Assembly (NCBI GenBank): GCA_002841885.1 | Contig: PHBE01000002.1 | Location: forward strand, 310,001-374,000 | Length of the DNA stretch: 64,000 nucleotides | Direction of reading: 5' to 3' | Source: Deltaproteobacteria bacterium HGW-Deltaproteobacteria-18 | GTDB taxonomy: Bacteria > Desulfobacterota > Desulfovibrionia > Desulfovibrionales > Desulfomicrobiaceae | Shown: one piece after another, positions 42,272-50,776 of the stretch | Position numbering within the stretch: the first letter of the stretch is position 1 | How the letters are laid out: every line of letters begins with the position of its first letter | Position numbers and translations under genes: made by a program | Notes under the pieces: model-generated | The model's input: the letters and a program-made list of their open reading frames with translations, nothing else | Database searches by the model: none | What the model was told of the DNA's origin: nothing

Positions 42272-43468
42272 TCAGTCCTGCAATCTGCATGTAGACACTG
42301 CTTCGTCCTGAGCTGCCAGCTGCTTCTTGGCAAGAAGCAGATACTGCATCACAGGACGACTGGCCGGACACACGAAAGTACACATGCCACATTCAAAACA
42401 GGCTCCGACATGCTGTGATTGAGTACTTTCAAACATATTGAATTCGGCATACCGGGAGAGCATTCCGGGATGAATCCGGGCTGGGCAGACCAGAACACAC
42501 TCGCCGCAATTGATGCAGGGATTGGGCTGCACCGGAGGATAGAGCCCATCCGGAACCAGGGTCACGGCGGTGCAGGTCGGTGCGATGCCTACGCCAAGAT
42601 CACTCAAGGCAACACCGCGCATGGGGCCGTTCAAGGCCAGCTTCCAGCCCATTCCGTACGCCACTCCTGTCACATCGAGAAGGTCCTGCACCGTCATGCC
42701 TGCGGGCACTCGATAAACCTTCTCGCCAACACTGACGACAGCCTCCATGAGAGGTAACTTGGTCGTGGCCACAAGGCCGATCCTGTAGAGGGTCGAGATG
42801 GAAATGACATCGACATTGTCGGGTCTTTCAGCCCCGGTAGCAGCGTACACGACAAGCGGATCGATCGTGGCTGGATAGACGTCACTGGCGTTTACGGTGG
42901 TGCAACCGTGAAGGGAGAGCTGTTTGCCGTTGGCAACGACCAGTTTCACGACTCCGGGCTTGATGGCCCGCTCCAGAACCTGCAGGCCTGCTTTCAGAAC
43001 ATCCTGGGCATCCTTGATGAGCTGCTCGCTGACCAGCACCCCGGGTTCGGGATTGAGGCCGTTTATGATCAGGGTTCGCGACGAGTGAAACCTGCTCGTA
43101 TCCACACCCAACTCCAGCATCTTGCGGCACAGGTCCTCGTTTTCGAGCGAGTCCAGTTCGTTGCAGAGTTCCGGTCGCGGGGGGGACACTGGCTCTTCCC
43201 CTTCCTTGGAGGCGGGGATAGGTCCTATGACGATGGCATCGGGCAGAATGTCCTCAACGACACCATCGATGGATGAATGTACAAAGCCGATTCCATAAGC
43301 ACCCTTGGTGGGATTTTCCGCGATGACCTGACCGCGCCCCAAAATCTGCTTCTTCTTTACAACGGGTTTGTGTTTACTCTCAATGGGAATCCGAACCCGC
43401 AAGGGGGTCGGCACTTCCTGCAGAGTGTCCTTGATCTCAACCGAGGTGTTCAGGCGTAATTTCATCAT
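42272..43468 (-). CDS. rnfC: Rnf electron transport complex subunit RnfC
   Basis: 398 residues from the ATG at 43468; an in-frame start at 43513 would overlap the cytochrome gene. A glycine-rich barrel-sandwich/FMN region (residues about 55-200) precedes a SLBB-like domain, and two [4Fe-4S] motifs close the protein: CINCGECVLVCPA (about 330-342) and CFECGMCTFVCPAS. It links the complex to NADH or, here, to the decaheme cytochrome encoded immediately upstream. It is shorter than many RnfC proteins, and no nucleotide motif beyond the SLBB part can be confirmed. Confidence 0.92.
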   Translation of the reverse strand: MMKLRLNTSVEIKDTLQEVPTPLRVRIPIESKHKPVVKKKQILGRGQVIAENPTKGAYGIGFVHSSIDGVVEDILPDAIVIGPIPASKEGEEPVSPPRPELCNELDSLENEDLCRKMLELGVDTSRFHSSRTLIINGLNPEPGVLVSEQLIKDAQDVLKAGLQVLERAIKPGVVKLVVANGKQLSLHGCTTVNASDVYPATIDPLVVYAATGAERPDNVDVISISTLYRIGLVATTKLPLMEAVVSVGEKVYRVPAGMTVQDLLDVTGVAYGMGWKLALNGPMRGVALSDLGVGIAPTCTAVTLVPDGLYPPVQPNPCINCGECVLVCPARIHPGMLSRYAEFNMFESTQSQHVGACFECGMCTFVCPASRPVMQYLLLAKKQLAAQDEAVSTCRLQD

Positions 43469-43475
43469 GATGGTC

Positions 43476-44225
43476 TTACCTGGTATGACAGCGGGTACAC
43501 GATTTTTCGCCAAAAGGTCCTTTCCCAGCCTCTTCGTGACACGTCATGCACTGATCATGAAACGAGTCCATGCGAAGGGGTAAAGGCGTGGCGTCAGTAT
43601 CGAAATGGCAGGAATTGCAGGACGGCTGCGGACTTCCGGTCTTGCCGGGAAGCAATTCGTGACATTCGTTACAACCTTCCAATTTCTTCTCATACATCTC
43701 GGCATGACAGCTCTCGCACTTGGCGTGAACGGCATCGCGCAGGGCGGGCGTATCACCATCGGCTTTGTCGCCATGACACTGGTTGCACGCACCCGGTTCC
43801 GCCTCGATGTCCGTGTCGTGGTGACAGTCGGTGCAGCTCGAAGCGTACTGCTCAGCATGGTCGGCATGGCTGTAGGCAAGCTTGCCCAATTCGGCGTGAT
43901 GACAACGCGCACAGGCCTCCTCCGGCAATGCGGTCTGGTGATCCGAGGAGAACTTCGCATCAAATTCCGTCGCATGACATGAGCCACACGGCAGTGGGGT
44001 CAAACCTGGGTTTTCACTCTCGTGATGGCACTTGGCACAGTCGCCGCCATCTTTTTCAACATACTGCACGTGACGAGAATGGGTGAAGACTACATCGCCG
44101 CCCTTGTTGTCCAACCGAAGACGAACTGGCAGCTCTTCCGATGGGGCTGGTGCAAACTGACCACCGAGGGCCAGAAGCGCCAACATACCGCAGACAATGG
44201 TGATGGGTACGTAACGTTTTTTCAA
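43476..44225 (-). CDS. Decaheme c-type cytochrome of the Rnf operon
   Basis: About 249 residues with a signal peptide (KKRYVPITIVCGMLALLALGG) and ten CxxCH heme motifs in order: CAKCH, CGSCH, CARCH, CTDCH, CNQCH, CESCH, CNECH, CNSCH, CMTCH, CTRCH. It is periplasmic and likely passes electrons between the Rnf complex and the periplasmic cytochrome pool or the hydrogenase. Start: TTG at 44225 has AAGGAC 6 bases upstream and gives a clean signal peptide; GTG at 44276 adds 17 residues but lies inside a leader hairpin. First gene of the rnf operon. Confidence 0.9.
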   Translation of the reverse strand: MKKRYVPITIVCGMLALLALGGQFAPAPSEELPVRLRLDNKGGDVVFTHSRHVQYVEKDGGDCAKCHHESENPGLTPLPCGSCHATEFDAKFSSDHQTALPEEACARCHHAELGKLAYSHADHAEQYASSCTDCHHDTDIEAEPGACNQCHGDKADGDTPALRDAVHAKCESCHAEMYEKKLEGCNECHELLPGKTGSPQPSCNSCHFDTDATPLPLRMDSFHDQCMTCHEEAGKGPFGEKSCTRCHTR

Positions 44226-44602
44226 GACAGTGTCCTTGTGCTCCGGTTTGACGCAACTAAAGACAGGATGCTTCACTCAAGCATCCATCTCCCACAAAAT
44301 AATAACGCAAGGCAGCTTTTTCCCGCCAAAAAGCCTGCTTAACCGGAACGCCTATTCAATTATCGATTTTTTGTAAACATAAATCTGAAATGATTTTTAA
44401 ACTCAACTGTTTTGCTTAGAATATCCCCGAAATACGCCGTTCCCCGAGCATCGCTAAAGTCGTCGAAAATGACGTCTGGACCTCTTCATTTTTTCTCGAC
44501 ATGATTAAAGGCTGCTGTCACGCATCTGGCGGCGTGCATCTCGTCCAACCAACATCCGGGCACTAAAGTGGCCGGATCCAATTTTTGCGAATACGGTGCC
44601 AT
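44226..44602. other. Divergent intergenic region between the rnf operon and the CaCA exchanger gene
   Basis: About 375 bases holding promoters of both units and the leader hairpins of the rnf operon (44266-44286 and 44309-44340). I could not identify a convincing sigma-54 or sigma-70 pair. No extra gene is seen. Confidence 0.5.
44266..44286 (-). promoter_or_regulatory. Leader hairpin covering the alternative GTG start of the decaheme cytochrome
   Basis: Perfect 8-bp inverted repeat GGATGCTT / AAGCATCC around 5 bases. In the mRNA it would hide the GTG at 44276, favouring the TTG start at 44225, and could regulate translation. A second imperfect repeat lies at 44309-44340. Confidence 0.45.
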
Positions 44603-45574
44603 ATGTTTATCGCTTTTCTCGCCCTTTGCCTCGGGCTGGCCGTACTTGTCTGGAGCGCGGACCATTTCATCGACGGCGCGGCCAGTGTCGCGCGACATTT
44701 TTCCATGCCGCCGCTGCTCATCGGCATGATCGTTGTCGGCTTCGGGACTTCAGCACCGGAGATGGTCGTCTCCGCGCTGGCCGCCCTGAACGGAACTCCA
44801 GGCATAGCCTTGGGCAACGCTTTTGGTTCGAACATAACAAATATTGCACTCATCCTCGGTTTCACAGCCCTGCTCAAACCCATCGAGATTCACTCCCAGG
44901 TTCTGCGCAAGGAACTGCCCTTGCTCACCGCGATGACCGCAGTGACGGCATACCTCATCCATGAAGGGGCAATTTCCCGGGCTGACGCGATGATCATGCT
45001 GGCTTTTTTTGCCGCGGTCATGTTCTGGACCGTGCGTCAGGGCATGCAGACCCAGCCCGACGCCTTCGGCGACGAGATGGGAGAGGAATTGTGCGCAAAG
45101 TGCATGCCGCTGGGCCGCGCCTACTTCTGGCTGGTCGCGGGTCTTGTGCTGCTCATCTCCAGCTCCCGCCTTCTGGTGTGGGGCGCGGTGGAGATCGCCC
45201 ACGCCCTCGGCGTGAGTGATCTTGTCATAGGCCTGACCATCATAGCGCTTGGCACCTCCCTGCCGGAACTGGCGTCCTCGATCATTGCCAGCCGCAAGGG
45301 GGAACACGACATCGCCCTCGGCAATGTCCTGGGATCCAATATTTTCAACACCCTGGCCGTAGTGGGCATTGCCGGGGTCATCCGCCCCATGGATGTCGAA
45401 CCGGAAGTCATCTCGCGCGATCTGCCGGTAATGACTGCCCTGACCCTGTCCCTTTTCATCATCGGTTTCAGATTCAAGCGTCCCGGCCGTATCAACCGCT
45501 ATGCAGGCGTGGCCCTGCTGACTTGCTACTTCGGCTATACAGCCTTTCTGCTCAAAGCGACCCTGTTCCCTTGA
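44603..45574 (+). CDS. Calcium/sodium antiporter (CaCA family, YrbG-like)
   Basis: 323 residues with ten or so membrane helices and the two inverted alpha-repeats of the family: GFGTSAPEMVVSALAA (about 50-65) and ALGTSLPELASSIIAS, each with the ion-binding Glu, plus GNAFGSNITNIALILG and GNVLGSNIFNTLAVVG. Exchanges Ca2+ (or K+) for Na+. ATG at 44603 is chosen because an upstream start at 44585 has no ribosome site. Single gene. Confidence 0.92.
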   Translation: MFIAFLALCLGLAVLVWSADHFIDGAASVARHFSMPPLLIGMIVVGFGTSAPEMVVSALAALNGTPGIALGNAFGSNITNIALILGFTALLKPIEIHSQVLRKELPLLTAMTAVTAYLIHEGAISRADAMIMLAFFAAVMFWTVRQGMQTQPDAFGDEMGEELCAKCMPLGRAYFWLVAGLVLLISSSRLLVWGAVEIAHALGVSDLVIGLTIIALGTSLPELASSIIASRKGEHDIALGNVLGSNIFNTLAVVGIAGVIRPMDVEPEVISRDLPVMTALTLSLFIIGFRFKRPGRINRYAGVALLTCYFGYTAFLLKATLFP

Positions 45575-45586
45575 TGAGCAACGCAG

Positions 45587-45618
45587 AGAGGCCCGCAAGC
45601 TTTCGCTTGCGGGCCTCT
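45587..45618. terminator. Strong 14-bp hairpin between convergent genes
   Basis: AGAGGCCCGCAAGC pairs perfectly with GCTTGCGGGCCTCT around TTTC. There is no T-run on either strand, so it may act as a bidirectional or weak terminator. Confidence 0.6.
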
Positions 45619-45638
45619 TGTCAGTCATATTTCAAAGT

Positions 45639-46016
45639 TCACTTCGCTTCGTGAAGATCCGCGCCTATCTCCTGCAACATCAGGCGGATGGCCGCGAGCT
45701 TGTCACGATGTTTCCCGTCCAGGCGCTGGTCCAGATCCTCGGTGGCATGAGCCATGGCCTTGACCTGGTTCTCCATGGTCATGAGGGATGTCCGCCTCGG
45801 GAGCGTGCCAAGTTCAGTCACCTTGCTATCCAGCGTGGCATGCCGGGCATCGAGTTCCAGCACGGCGCTGTTCAGTGACTTGAGTTCGTCGATCTCCCTG
45901 CCAAGCCCGGTCACGTTCTGGTGCAGGGCGTAAAAAAAGACGAAAAGAAGCAGGATGGTGCAGGCGGCAAGGCCTGCGGCCAAGCGATCCTTTCCAAATA
46001 CGTCTTTTGATTCCAT
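45639..46016 (-). CDS. Small membrane-anchored coiled-coil protein, unknown
   Basis: 125 residues from the ATG at 46016 (GGGGAGG ribosome site). One membrane helix near 15-35 (LAAGLAACTILLLFVFFYALH) followed by a coiled-coil region of heptad-like leucines (IDELKSLNSAVLELDARHATL). Likely periplasm-facing. No known family. Confidence 0.75.
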   Translation of the reverse strand: MESKDVFGKDRLAAGLAACTILLLFVFFYALHQNVTGLGREIDELKSLNSAVLELDARHATLDSKVTELGTLPRRTSLMTMENQVKAMAHATEDLDQRLDGKHRDKLAAIRLMLQEIGADLHEAK

Positions 46017-46099
46017 GGTACCTCCCCGAGCAGCAATCACCGCTCAATCTGCCCTTCTCGATCAGCTGGAAATAGCCGAAAAAGGAGTCACGCTCAATA

Positions 46100-47473
46100 T
46101 CAGTTGATAAGGGCCTGCAAGGGTGCCGGAATGCCTCCGCCACGATTGATGAATCCTGCGGAAACACCGTTGCTGCGCACGGGCATGATTTCGGCCTCGC
46201 CAAGCAGGCCGCCGAAATGAACCCGGTCGCCCGCCTTTTTGCCGGGAACGGGAATGAGGCGACACGCCGTGGTCTTCTTGTTGATCATGCCGATGGCCAT
46301 TTCGTCGGCTATGATCGCGGACAGGGTTTCGGCCGTGGTATCGCCCGGCAAGGCCACCATGTCGAGGCCCACGGAACACACCGCTGTCATGGCTTCCAGC
46401 TTTTCAAGGCAAAGATGCCCGGCTGAGGCTGCGGCCGCAATGTTCAAATCCTCGCTGACGGGGATGAAGGCGCCGCTCAAACCGCCCACGCGAGAACTGG
46501 CAAAGGCGCCGCCTTTCTTGACCGCGTCGTTGAGCATGGCCAGCGCTGCCGTGGACCCGGGCACGCCGATGGCGCCCAGACCCAGGGACTGGAATATTTC
46601 GCCCACGCTGTCGCCAACATTGGGGGTCGGGGCCAGAGACAGATCGACGATGCCGAACTCAACGGCCAGGATGCGGGCCACTTCGCGGCCGATGATCTCG
46701 CCCACGCGGGTGACCTTGTAGGCGGTGCGCTTGATCACGTCCGCCAACTCGCCCAGATGCGCCCCCGGATTGTCCTGCAAGGCGCGGTCGATGGCCTTCT
46801 TGACAACACCTGGTCCGCTGACACCGACGTTGATGACGGAACTGGCCTCGCCCACGCCCAGGTAGGCGCCGGCCATGAACGGCACGTCCTCCGGGATGTT
46901 TGCGAAGACGACGAGCTTGGCACAGCCAAGGCCGTCGCGGTCGGCCGTCCGCGCGGCGGCGGCCTTGATCGTCCGCCCCATGAGGGCAACTGCATCCATG
47001 TTGATGCCGGCACGAGTTGTAGCCACGTTGATGGACGAACACATACGGTGGGTCACATCCAGAGCCTCGGGAATGGCATCGATGAGCGCCAGATCGCCCT
47101 TGGCCATCCCTTTTTCGACGAGTGCGCCGAACCCGCCGATGAAATCGACATTGACGTCTTTGGCGGCCTGATCGAGCGTCCTGGCGACTTCGACCATGCC
47201 CCGGCTGTCAAAGGGAGCGGCGGCCACGGCGATGGGGCTGACCGAAATGCGCTTGTTGACCACAGGGATGCCGTAACGGTCTCCAACTTCGTCGCACACG
47301 GTGACCAGATCCCTGGCCAGGGTGGTAATCCGATTATATATGGTATCGGTAAATCTGGACAGGTCGTGGGAAGCGCAGTCGAGCAGGCTGATGCCTAGAG
47401 TGACTGTGCGTACGTCCAGATTCTCGTTCTTGATCATGGACAGGGTGGAAAGAACCTCGCGGTCGTTGAGCAT
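46100..47473 (-). CDS. UPF0210 (DUF711) family protein
   Basis: 457 residues from the ATG at 47473 with GGAGACC ribosome site; longer frames have no site. Family strings: [70 protein letters not shown], and [16 protein letters not shown]. The family often occurs with an ACT-domain protein, as here (10 bases upstream gene). Function unclear; an amino-acid-linked regulator or enzyme is suspected. Confidence 0.92.
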   Translation of the reverse strand: MLNDREVLSTLSMIKNENLDVRTVTLGISLLDCASHDLSRFTDTIYNRITTLARDLVTVCDEVGDRYGIPVVNKRISVSPIAVAAAPFDSRGMVEVARTLDQAAKDVNVDFIGGFGALVEKGMAKGDLALIDAIPEALDVTHRMCSSINVATTRAGINMDAVALMGRTIKAAAARTADRDGLGCAKLVVFANIPEDVPFMAGAYLGVGEASSVINVGVSGPGVVKKAIDRALQDNPGAHLGELADVIKRTAYKVTRVGEIIGREVARILAVEFGIVDLSLAPTPNVGDSVGEIFQSLGLGAIGVPGSTAALAMLNDAVKKGGAFASSRVGGLSGAFIPVSEDLNIAAAASAGHLCLEKLEAMTAVCSVGLDMVALPGDTTAETLSAIIADEMAIGMINKKTTACRLIPVPGKKAGDRVHFGGLLGEAEIMPVRSNGVSAGFINRGGGIPAPLQALIN

Positions 47474-47483
47474 GCCTGGTCTC

Positions 47484-48035
47484 CTAAACTCTGTGAATCG
47501 TTTCAAAAATGTCACGGTGCTGGACCGAGACGGCAAGGCCGAAGGGGGAGCAGGTTTCCTGCATGACCCGCCGCAGATGGCGATGCTCCACTCCTGCGGG
47601 GACATCGACCTCGAAGATCATGATCATCTCATCGACGCCGTCTTCCTGGGTGATGATGGCCCTGAAGTGAACCACGTTGCAGGCGAGCGAGGCGATGGCC
47701 CCGGTCACGGCGGCGATGGTGCCGGGCTTGTCCACGCCTCTGGTGGTTATGACAAAGGGCTGCGTCGCAGCAGGCTGAACCGATGCCAGCGCCGCCATGG
47801 GGCGCAGGTGGGCGCTGAGTTCCATGTCCTCGAGGGCGGCGTTCAGGCTGCTTCCGATTTCATCCAGCGGATGGTCGGACGGATTGAGAACGATGAAGAT
47901 GGATGCAAACTCGGTTTGCAGGATGGTCTGGCTGACATCTTCGATGTTGCAGCCATGGGTGAAAAGGATGGTCGATATTTTTGCCAGGATGCCCGGCTTG
48001 TCTTTGCCGATGACCGACAGCACGAATTTATTCAT
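47484..48035 (-). CDS. Tandem ACT-domain protein (GcvR-like / UPF0237 type)
   Basis: 183 residues with two ACT domains: [30 protein letters not shown] (about 5-34) and [29 protein letters not shown] (about 93-121). Such proteins bind amino acids and act as sensors. ATG with GGAGGATC site; cotranscribed with the UPF0210 gene 10 bases downstream. Confidence 0.92.
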   Translation of the reverse strand: MNKFVLSVIGKDKPGILAKISTILFTHGCNIEDVSQTILQTEFASIFIVLNPSDHPLDEIGSSLNAALEDMELSAHLRPMAALASVQPAATQPFVITTRGVDKPGTIAAVTGAIASLACNVVHFRAIITQEDGVDEMIMIFEVDVPAGVEHRHLRRVMQETCSPFGLAVSVQHRDIFETIHRV

Positions 48036-48180
48036 TGATCCTCCAAATCTTGAGAAAGTCCTGGTCTATTGCTTGGGGCGTGGGCATGCGTCAAGACTTA
48101 TCCCCACACCGCTCTGGTCAAACAAAAAGAGATAGGCTAGGTGGCTGGCACCTTAATACATCAACCCCACTGAGGAAAAA

Positions 48181-49362
48181 ATGGCACAAATAGGAACCCC
48201 CCTCTCACCGTCATCGACCAAAGTGCTCCTGCTCGGTTCCGGCGAATTGGGCAAGGAAGTCGTCATGGAACTGCAGCGGCTCGGCGTGGAAGTCATCGCC
48301 GTGGATCGCTATGAAAATGCGCCAGCCATGCAGGTCGCGCATCGCAGCCACACTGTCTCGATGCTGGACGGCCCTGCTCTGCGCAGGATCATCGAGAATG
48401 AAAAACCCGATTACATCGTCCCCGAAATCGAAGCCATCGCCACCGACACCCTGGTGGAACTCGAAGCCGAAGGCTACACCGTCATCCCCACCGCCCGTGC
48501 GGCGAAGCTGACCATGAACCGTGAAGGCATTCGGCGACTGGCGGCCGAAGAGCTGGGCCTTCCGACCTCGCCCTACCGCTTTGCCGAAACCTACGAAGAG
48601 TACCTGGACGCGGTCCGGACCGTAGGCACCCCGTGCGTTGTGAAGCCCATCATGAGCTCCTCGGGCAAGGGCCAATCAGTGGTCAAGACCCCGGCCGATG
48701 CCGAGAGTTCCTGGAAATACGCCCAGGAAGGCGGCCGCACCGGCAAGGGCAAGGTCATCGTCGAAGGCTTTGTCGACTTCGACTACGAAATCACGCTTCT
48801 CACCGTGCGTCACGTCGGTGGCACATCGTTTTGCGCCCCCATAGGACATTTCCAGAAAGATGGGGACTACCAGCAATCCTGGCAACCGCAGCCCATGAGC
48901 GGGGCGGCCCTGGCCGAGGCCAGGCGCATGGCCGAGGCCGTGACCGAAGCTCTGGGCGGACGTGGGATCTTCGGCGTGGAACTGTTCATCAAAGGCGACA
49001 CCGTCTATTTCAGCGAAGTCTCTCCACGCCCCCACGATACGGGACTGGTCACGCTCATTTCCCAGGATCTCTCGGAATTCGCCCTGCACGCCCGTGCCAT
49101 CCTCGGGCTGCCCGTGCCGGTCATCCGCCAGCACGGCCCTGCTGCCTCCAGCGTCATCCTGGTGGAAGGCGATTCAAGACAGGTGCTGTTTGGAAACCTT
49201 GAAGCGGCCTTGAGCGAACCGGATACGGATTTACGCCTTTTCGGAAAGCCCGAAGTCAGCGGCAAGCGGCGCATGGGCGTGGCCCTGGCCCGTGACGAAA
49301 ACCTGGAAAAAGCCTTGGAAAAGGCCAAAAAATCCGCGGCGGCAGTGACGATCCAGCTTTAG
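48181..49362 (+). CDS. purT: Formate-dependent phosphoribosylglycinamide formyltransferase
   Basis: 393 residues of the ATP-grasp superfamily. It formylates GAR with formate and ATP in purine synthesis, an attractive route in an organism that handles formate. Motifs: [72 protein letters not shown] (ATP loop) and [14 protein letters not shown] (metal Glu/Asn-like site). Start has TGAGGA. Single gene. Confidence 0.95.
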   Translation: MAQIGTPLSPSSTKVLLLGSGELGKEVVMELQRLGVEVIAVDRYENAPAMQVAHRSHTVSMLDGPALRRIIENEKPDYIVPEIEAIATDTLVELEAEGYTVIPTARAAKLTMNREGIRRLAAEELGLPTSPYRFAETYEEYLDAVRTVGTPCVVKPIMSSSGKGQSVVKTPADAESSWKYAQEGGRTGKGKVIVEGFVDFDYEITLLTVRHVGGTSFCAPIGHFQKDGDYQQSWQPQPMSGAALAEARRMAEAVTEALGGRGIFGVELFIKGDTVYFSEVSPRPHDTGLVTLISQDLSEFALHARAILGLPVPVIRQHGPAASSVILVEGDSRQVLFGNLEAALSEPDTDLRLFGKPEVSGKRRMGVALARDENLEKALEKAKKSAAAVTIQL

Positions 49363-49601
49363 GCAATGGCACATGACCACAACAGAGTTTTTTGCATCTG
49401 CGGCCCTGGTCATGGCTGTTCGAAGACAAGATACGGCTTCGGGCTTTTTCCCATTTTTTCGGCCCTTGTCATCCGGGTTAGCTTGCACTAGAAATTCACG
49501 GTTCTGGCGATGTCCGCCATCACATTCTTACGGCTAGATTCCGTCATGCCTCGGTACATCCCTCGCAAACGGGTCGCCTCTCAGTCCGACAAGGAGACAA
49601 C

Positions 49602-50132
49602 ATGCTGAAAAAATTGACCTTGATTCTTTGTTTTGTACTTGCTTGCAGCACCGCTTACAGCGGCGAAAAAGAACATCGGGCACTGGCCGAAGAACTGATC
49701 AAGATCACCGACGGCGATACGGTCATGGAAAAGATGAAGGCCCAAGTGACCATGATCTTCCAGCAGATCGCGTCCCAGATGAACGTTCAGGAAGCCGACA
49801 AACCCAAGCTGGAAAAATATTCAGCTCGCTTTGACGCCATCCTGAAGGAAGACATGTCCTGGGAAAAGGTCAAACCCCAGTATCTGGATCTCTACACCTC
49901 CGTTTTTACCGAGGAAGAAATCAAAGGACTGGTCGACTTCTACAAATCCGATCTGGGCAAGAAGGTCACCACCAAGATGCCCGAACTCATGCAGCAGAGC
50001 ATGACCGTGGCCCGCTCCTACATGCAGGGTGTAGTGCCCAAGCTCGAAGAATTGACCGAGGAAATGCGTGTGGATTTCGAAGGCGCGAAAACCGAGACCC
50101 CTGCTCCAGTGGCTCCGGCTCCCAAGCAATAG
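49602..50132 (+). CDS. Exported DUF2059-domain protein
   Basis: 176 residues; ATG with AAGGAG. Signal peptide (LKKLTLILCFVLACSTAYS) and DUF2059 domain (about 45-140) recognisable by YLDLYTSVFTEEEIKGLVDFYKSDLGKK and PELMQQSM. The tail is Pro/Ala-rich. The role of this family is unknown. The 239 bases upstream of it hold no gene. Confidence 0.88.
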   Translation: MLKKLTLILCFVLACSTAYSGEKEHRALAEELIKITDGDTVMEKMKAQVTMIFQQIASQMNVQEADKPKLEKYSARFDAILKEDMSWEKVKPQYLDLYTSVFTEEEIKGLVDFYKSDLGKKVTTKMPELMQQSMTVARSYMQGVVPKLEELTEEMRVDFEGAKTETPAPVAPAPKQ

Positions 50133-50156
50133 TCCCTTTCTCACAGCTCAGGCGGA

Positions 50157-50188
50157 AGGCTCCCCGGCATGCCGGTGGAGCCTTTTTT
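50157..50188 (+). terminator. Rho-independent terminator of the DUF2059 gene
   Basis: AGGCTCC-CCGGCATGCCGG-TGGAGCCT hairpin followed by TTTTTT. Confidence 0.92.
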
Positions 50189-50195
50189 CATGCCT

Positions 50196-50663
50196 TCAGG
50201 ACAAAAGAGCGCGGATTTCTCGCCGTGCGGCTTCCAGAAATCGTGGATATCTCTCCTTGACCGGCTCGGACAATTCCATGGACCAGTCGCTGATGGTCAG
50301 CGGTTCAATGCCGATGACAATCAGCTCCGGCTTGTTGCCCAGCAATTCGGCCATTTTCAGGGAATCGAGAAGATCGATGTCGTGAAGTGACAGGCGTTGC
50401 TGATAATTGTCACGCAGATTGTCTTCCGTGAAGCGATAGACAGTCCCTGGTTCCCGTCCGCCCTTGACGGTGTCCAGGACAATCACCCGTTCATATTCCT
50501 GAAAAATGTAAAAAATATCCTGCGTGAAAGTGGCTCCATCCATAAAATCGACCCTTTCCGAATCCCATTCCTCCTCCAGGGCAAGATCCTTGACCGCGTG
50601 CACGCCGGCGCCGTCGTCAGTCAGAAGCAGATTGCCCACTCCAAGAACCAAAAGTCGTTTCAT
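50196..50663 (-). CDS. Hydrogenase maturation protease (HybD/HyaD type)
   Basis: 155 residues. The endopeptidase cleaves the C-terminal extension of the nickel hydrogenase large subunit after metal insertion. VLGVGNLLLTDDGAGVHAV (6-24) has the first metal ligand as Asp where the usual is Glu; VIVLDTVKGG and SLHDIDLLD supply the other Asp and His ligands. It lies 114 bases after the large-subunit gene, separated by a terminator (50729-50756), so it is expressed by read-through or its own promoter. It should process the tail after His499 in the Sec-containing subunit. Confidence 0.92.
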   Translation of the reverse strand: MKRLLVLGVGNLLLTDDGAGVHAVKDLALEEEWDSERVDFMDGATFTQDIFYIFQEYERVIVLDTVKGGREPGTVYRFTEDNLRDNYQQRLSLHDIDLLDSLKMAELLGNKPELIVIGIEPLTISDWSMELSEPVKERYPRFLEAARREIRALLS

Positions 50664-50728
50664 GCAATATTCTCCAAATCCAGCGTTCTCGCGGCGATAT
50701 TCAATATTATGAATTACTCCCGAACCCT

Positions 50729-50756
50729 AAAAAAAAGGGCCGGTTTCCCGGCCCTT
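50729..50756 (-). terminator. Rho-independent terminator after the hydrogenase large-subunit gene
   Basis: On the minus strand AAGGGCCGG-GAAA-CCGGCCCTT followed by a run of eight Ts. It lies just after the true stop codon (TGA at 50777-50779), supporting that the gene continues past the UGA at 50843. Confidence 0.9.
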
Positions 50757-50776
50757 CATGGTTCAATAGATCCGTA

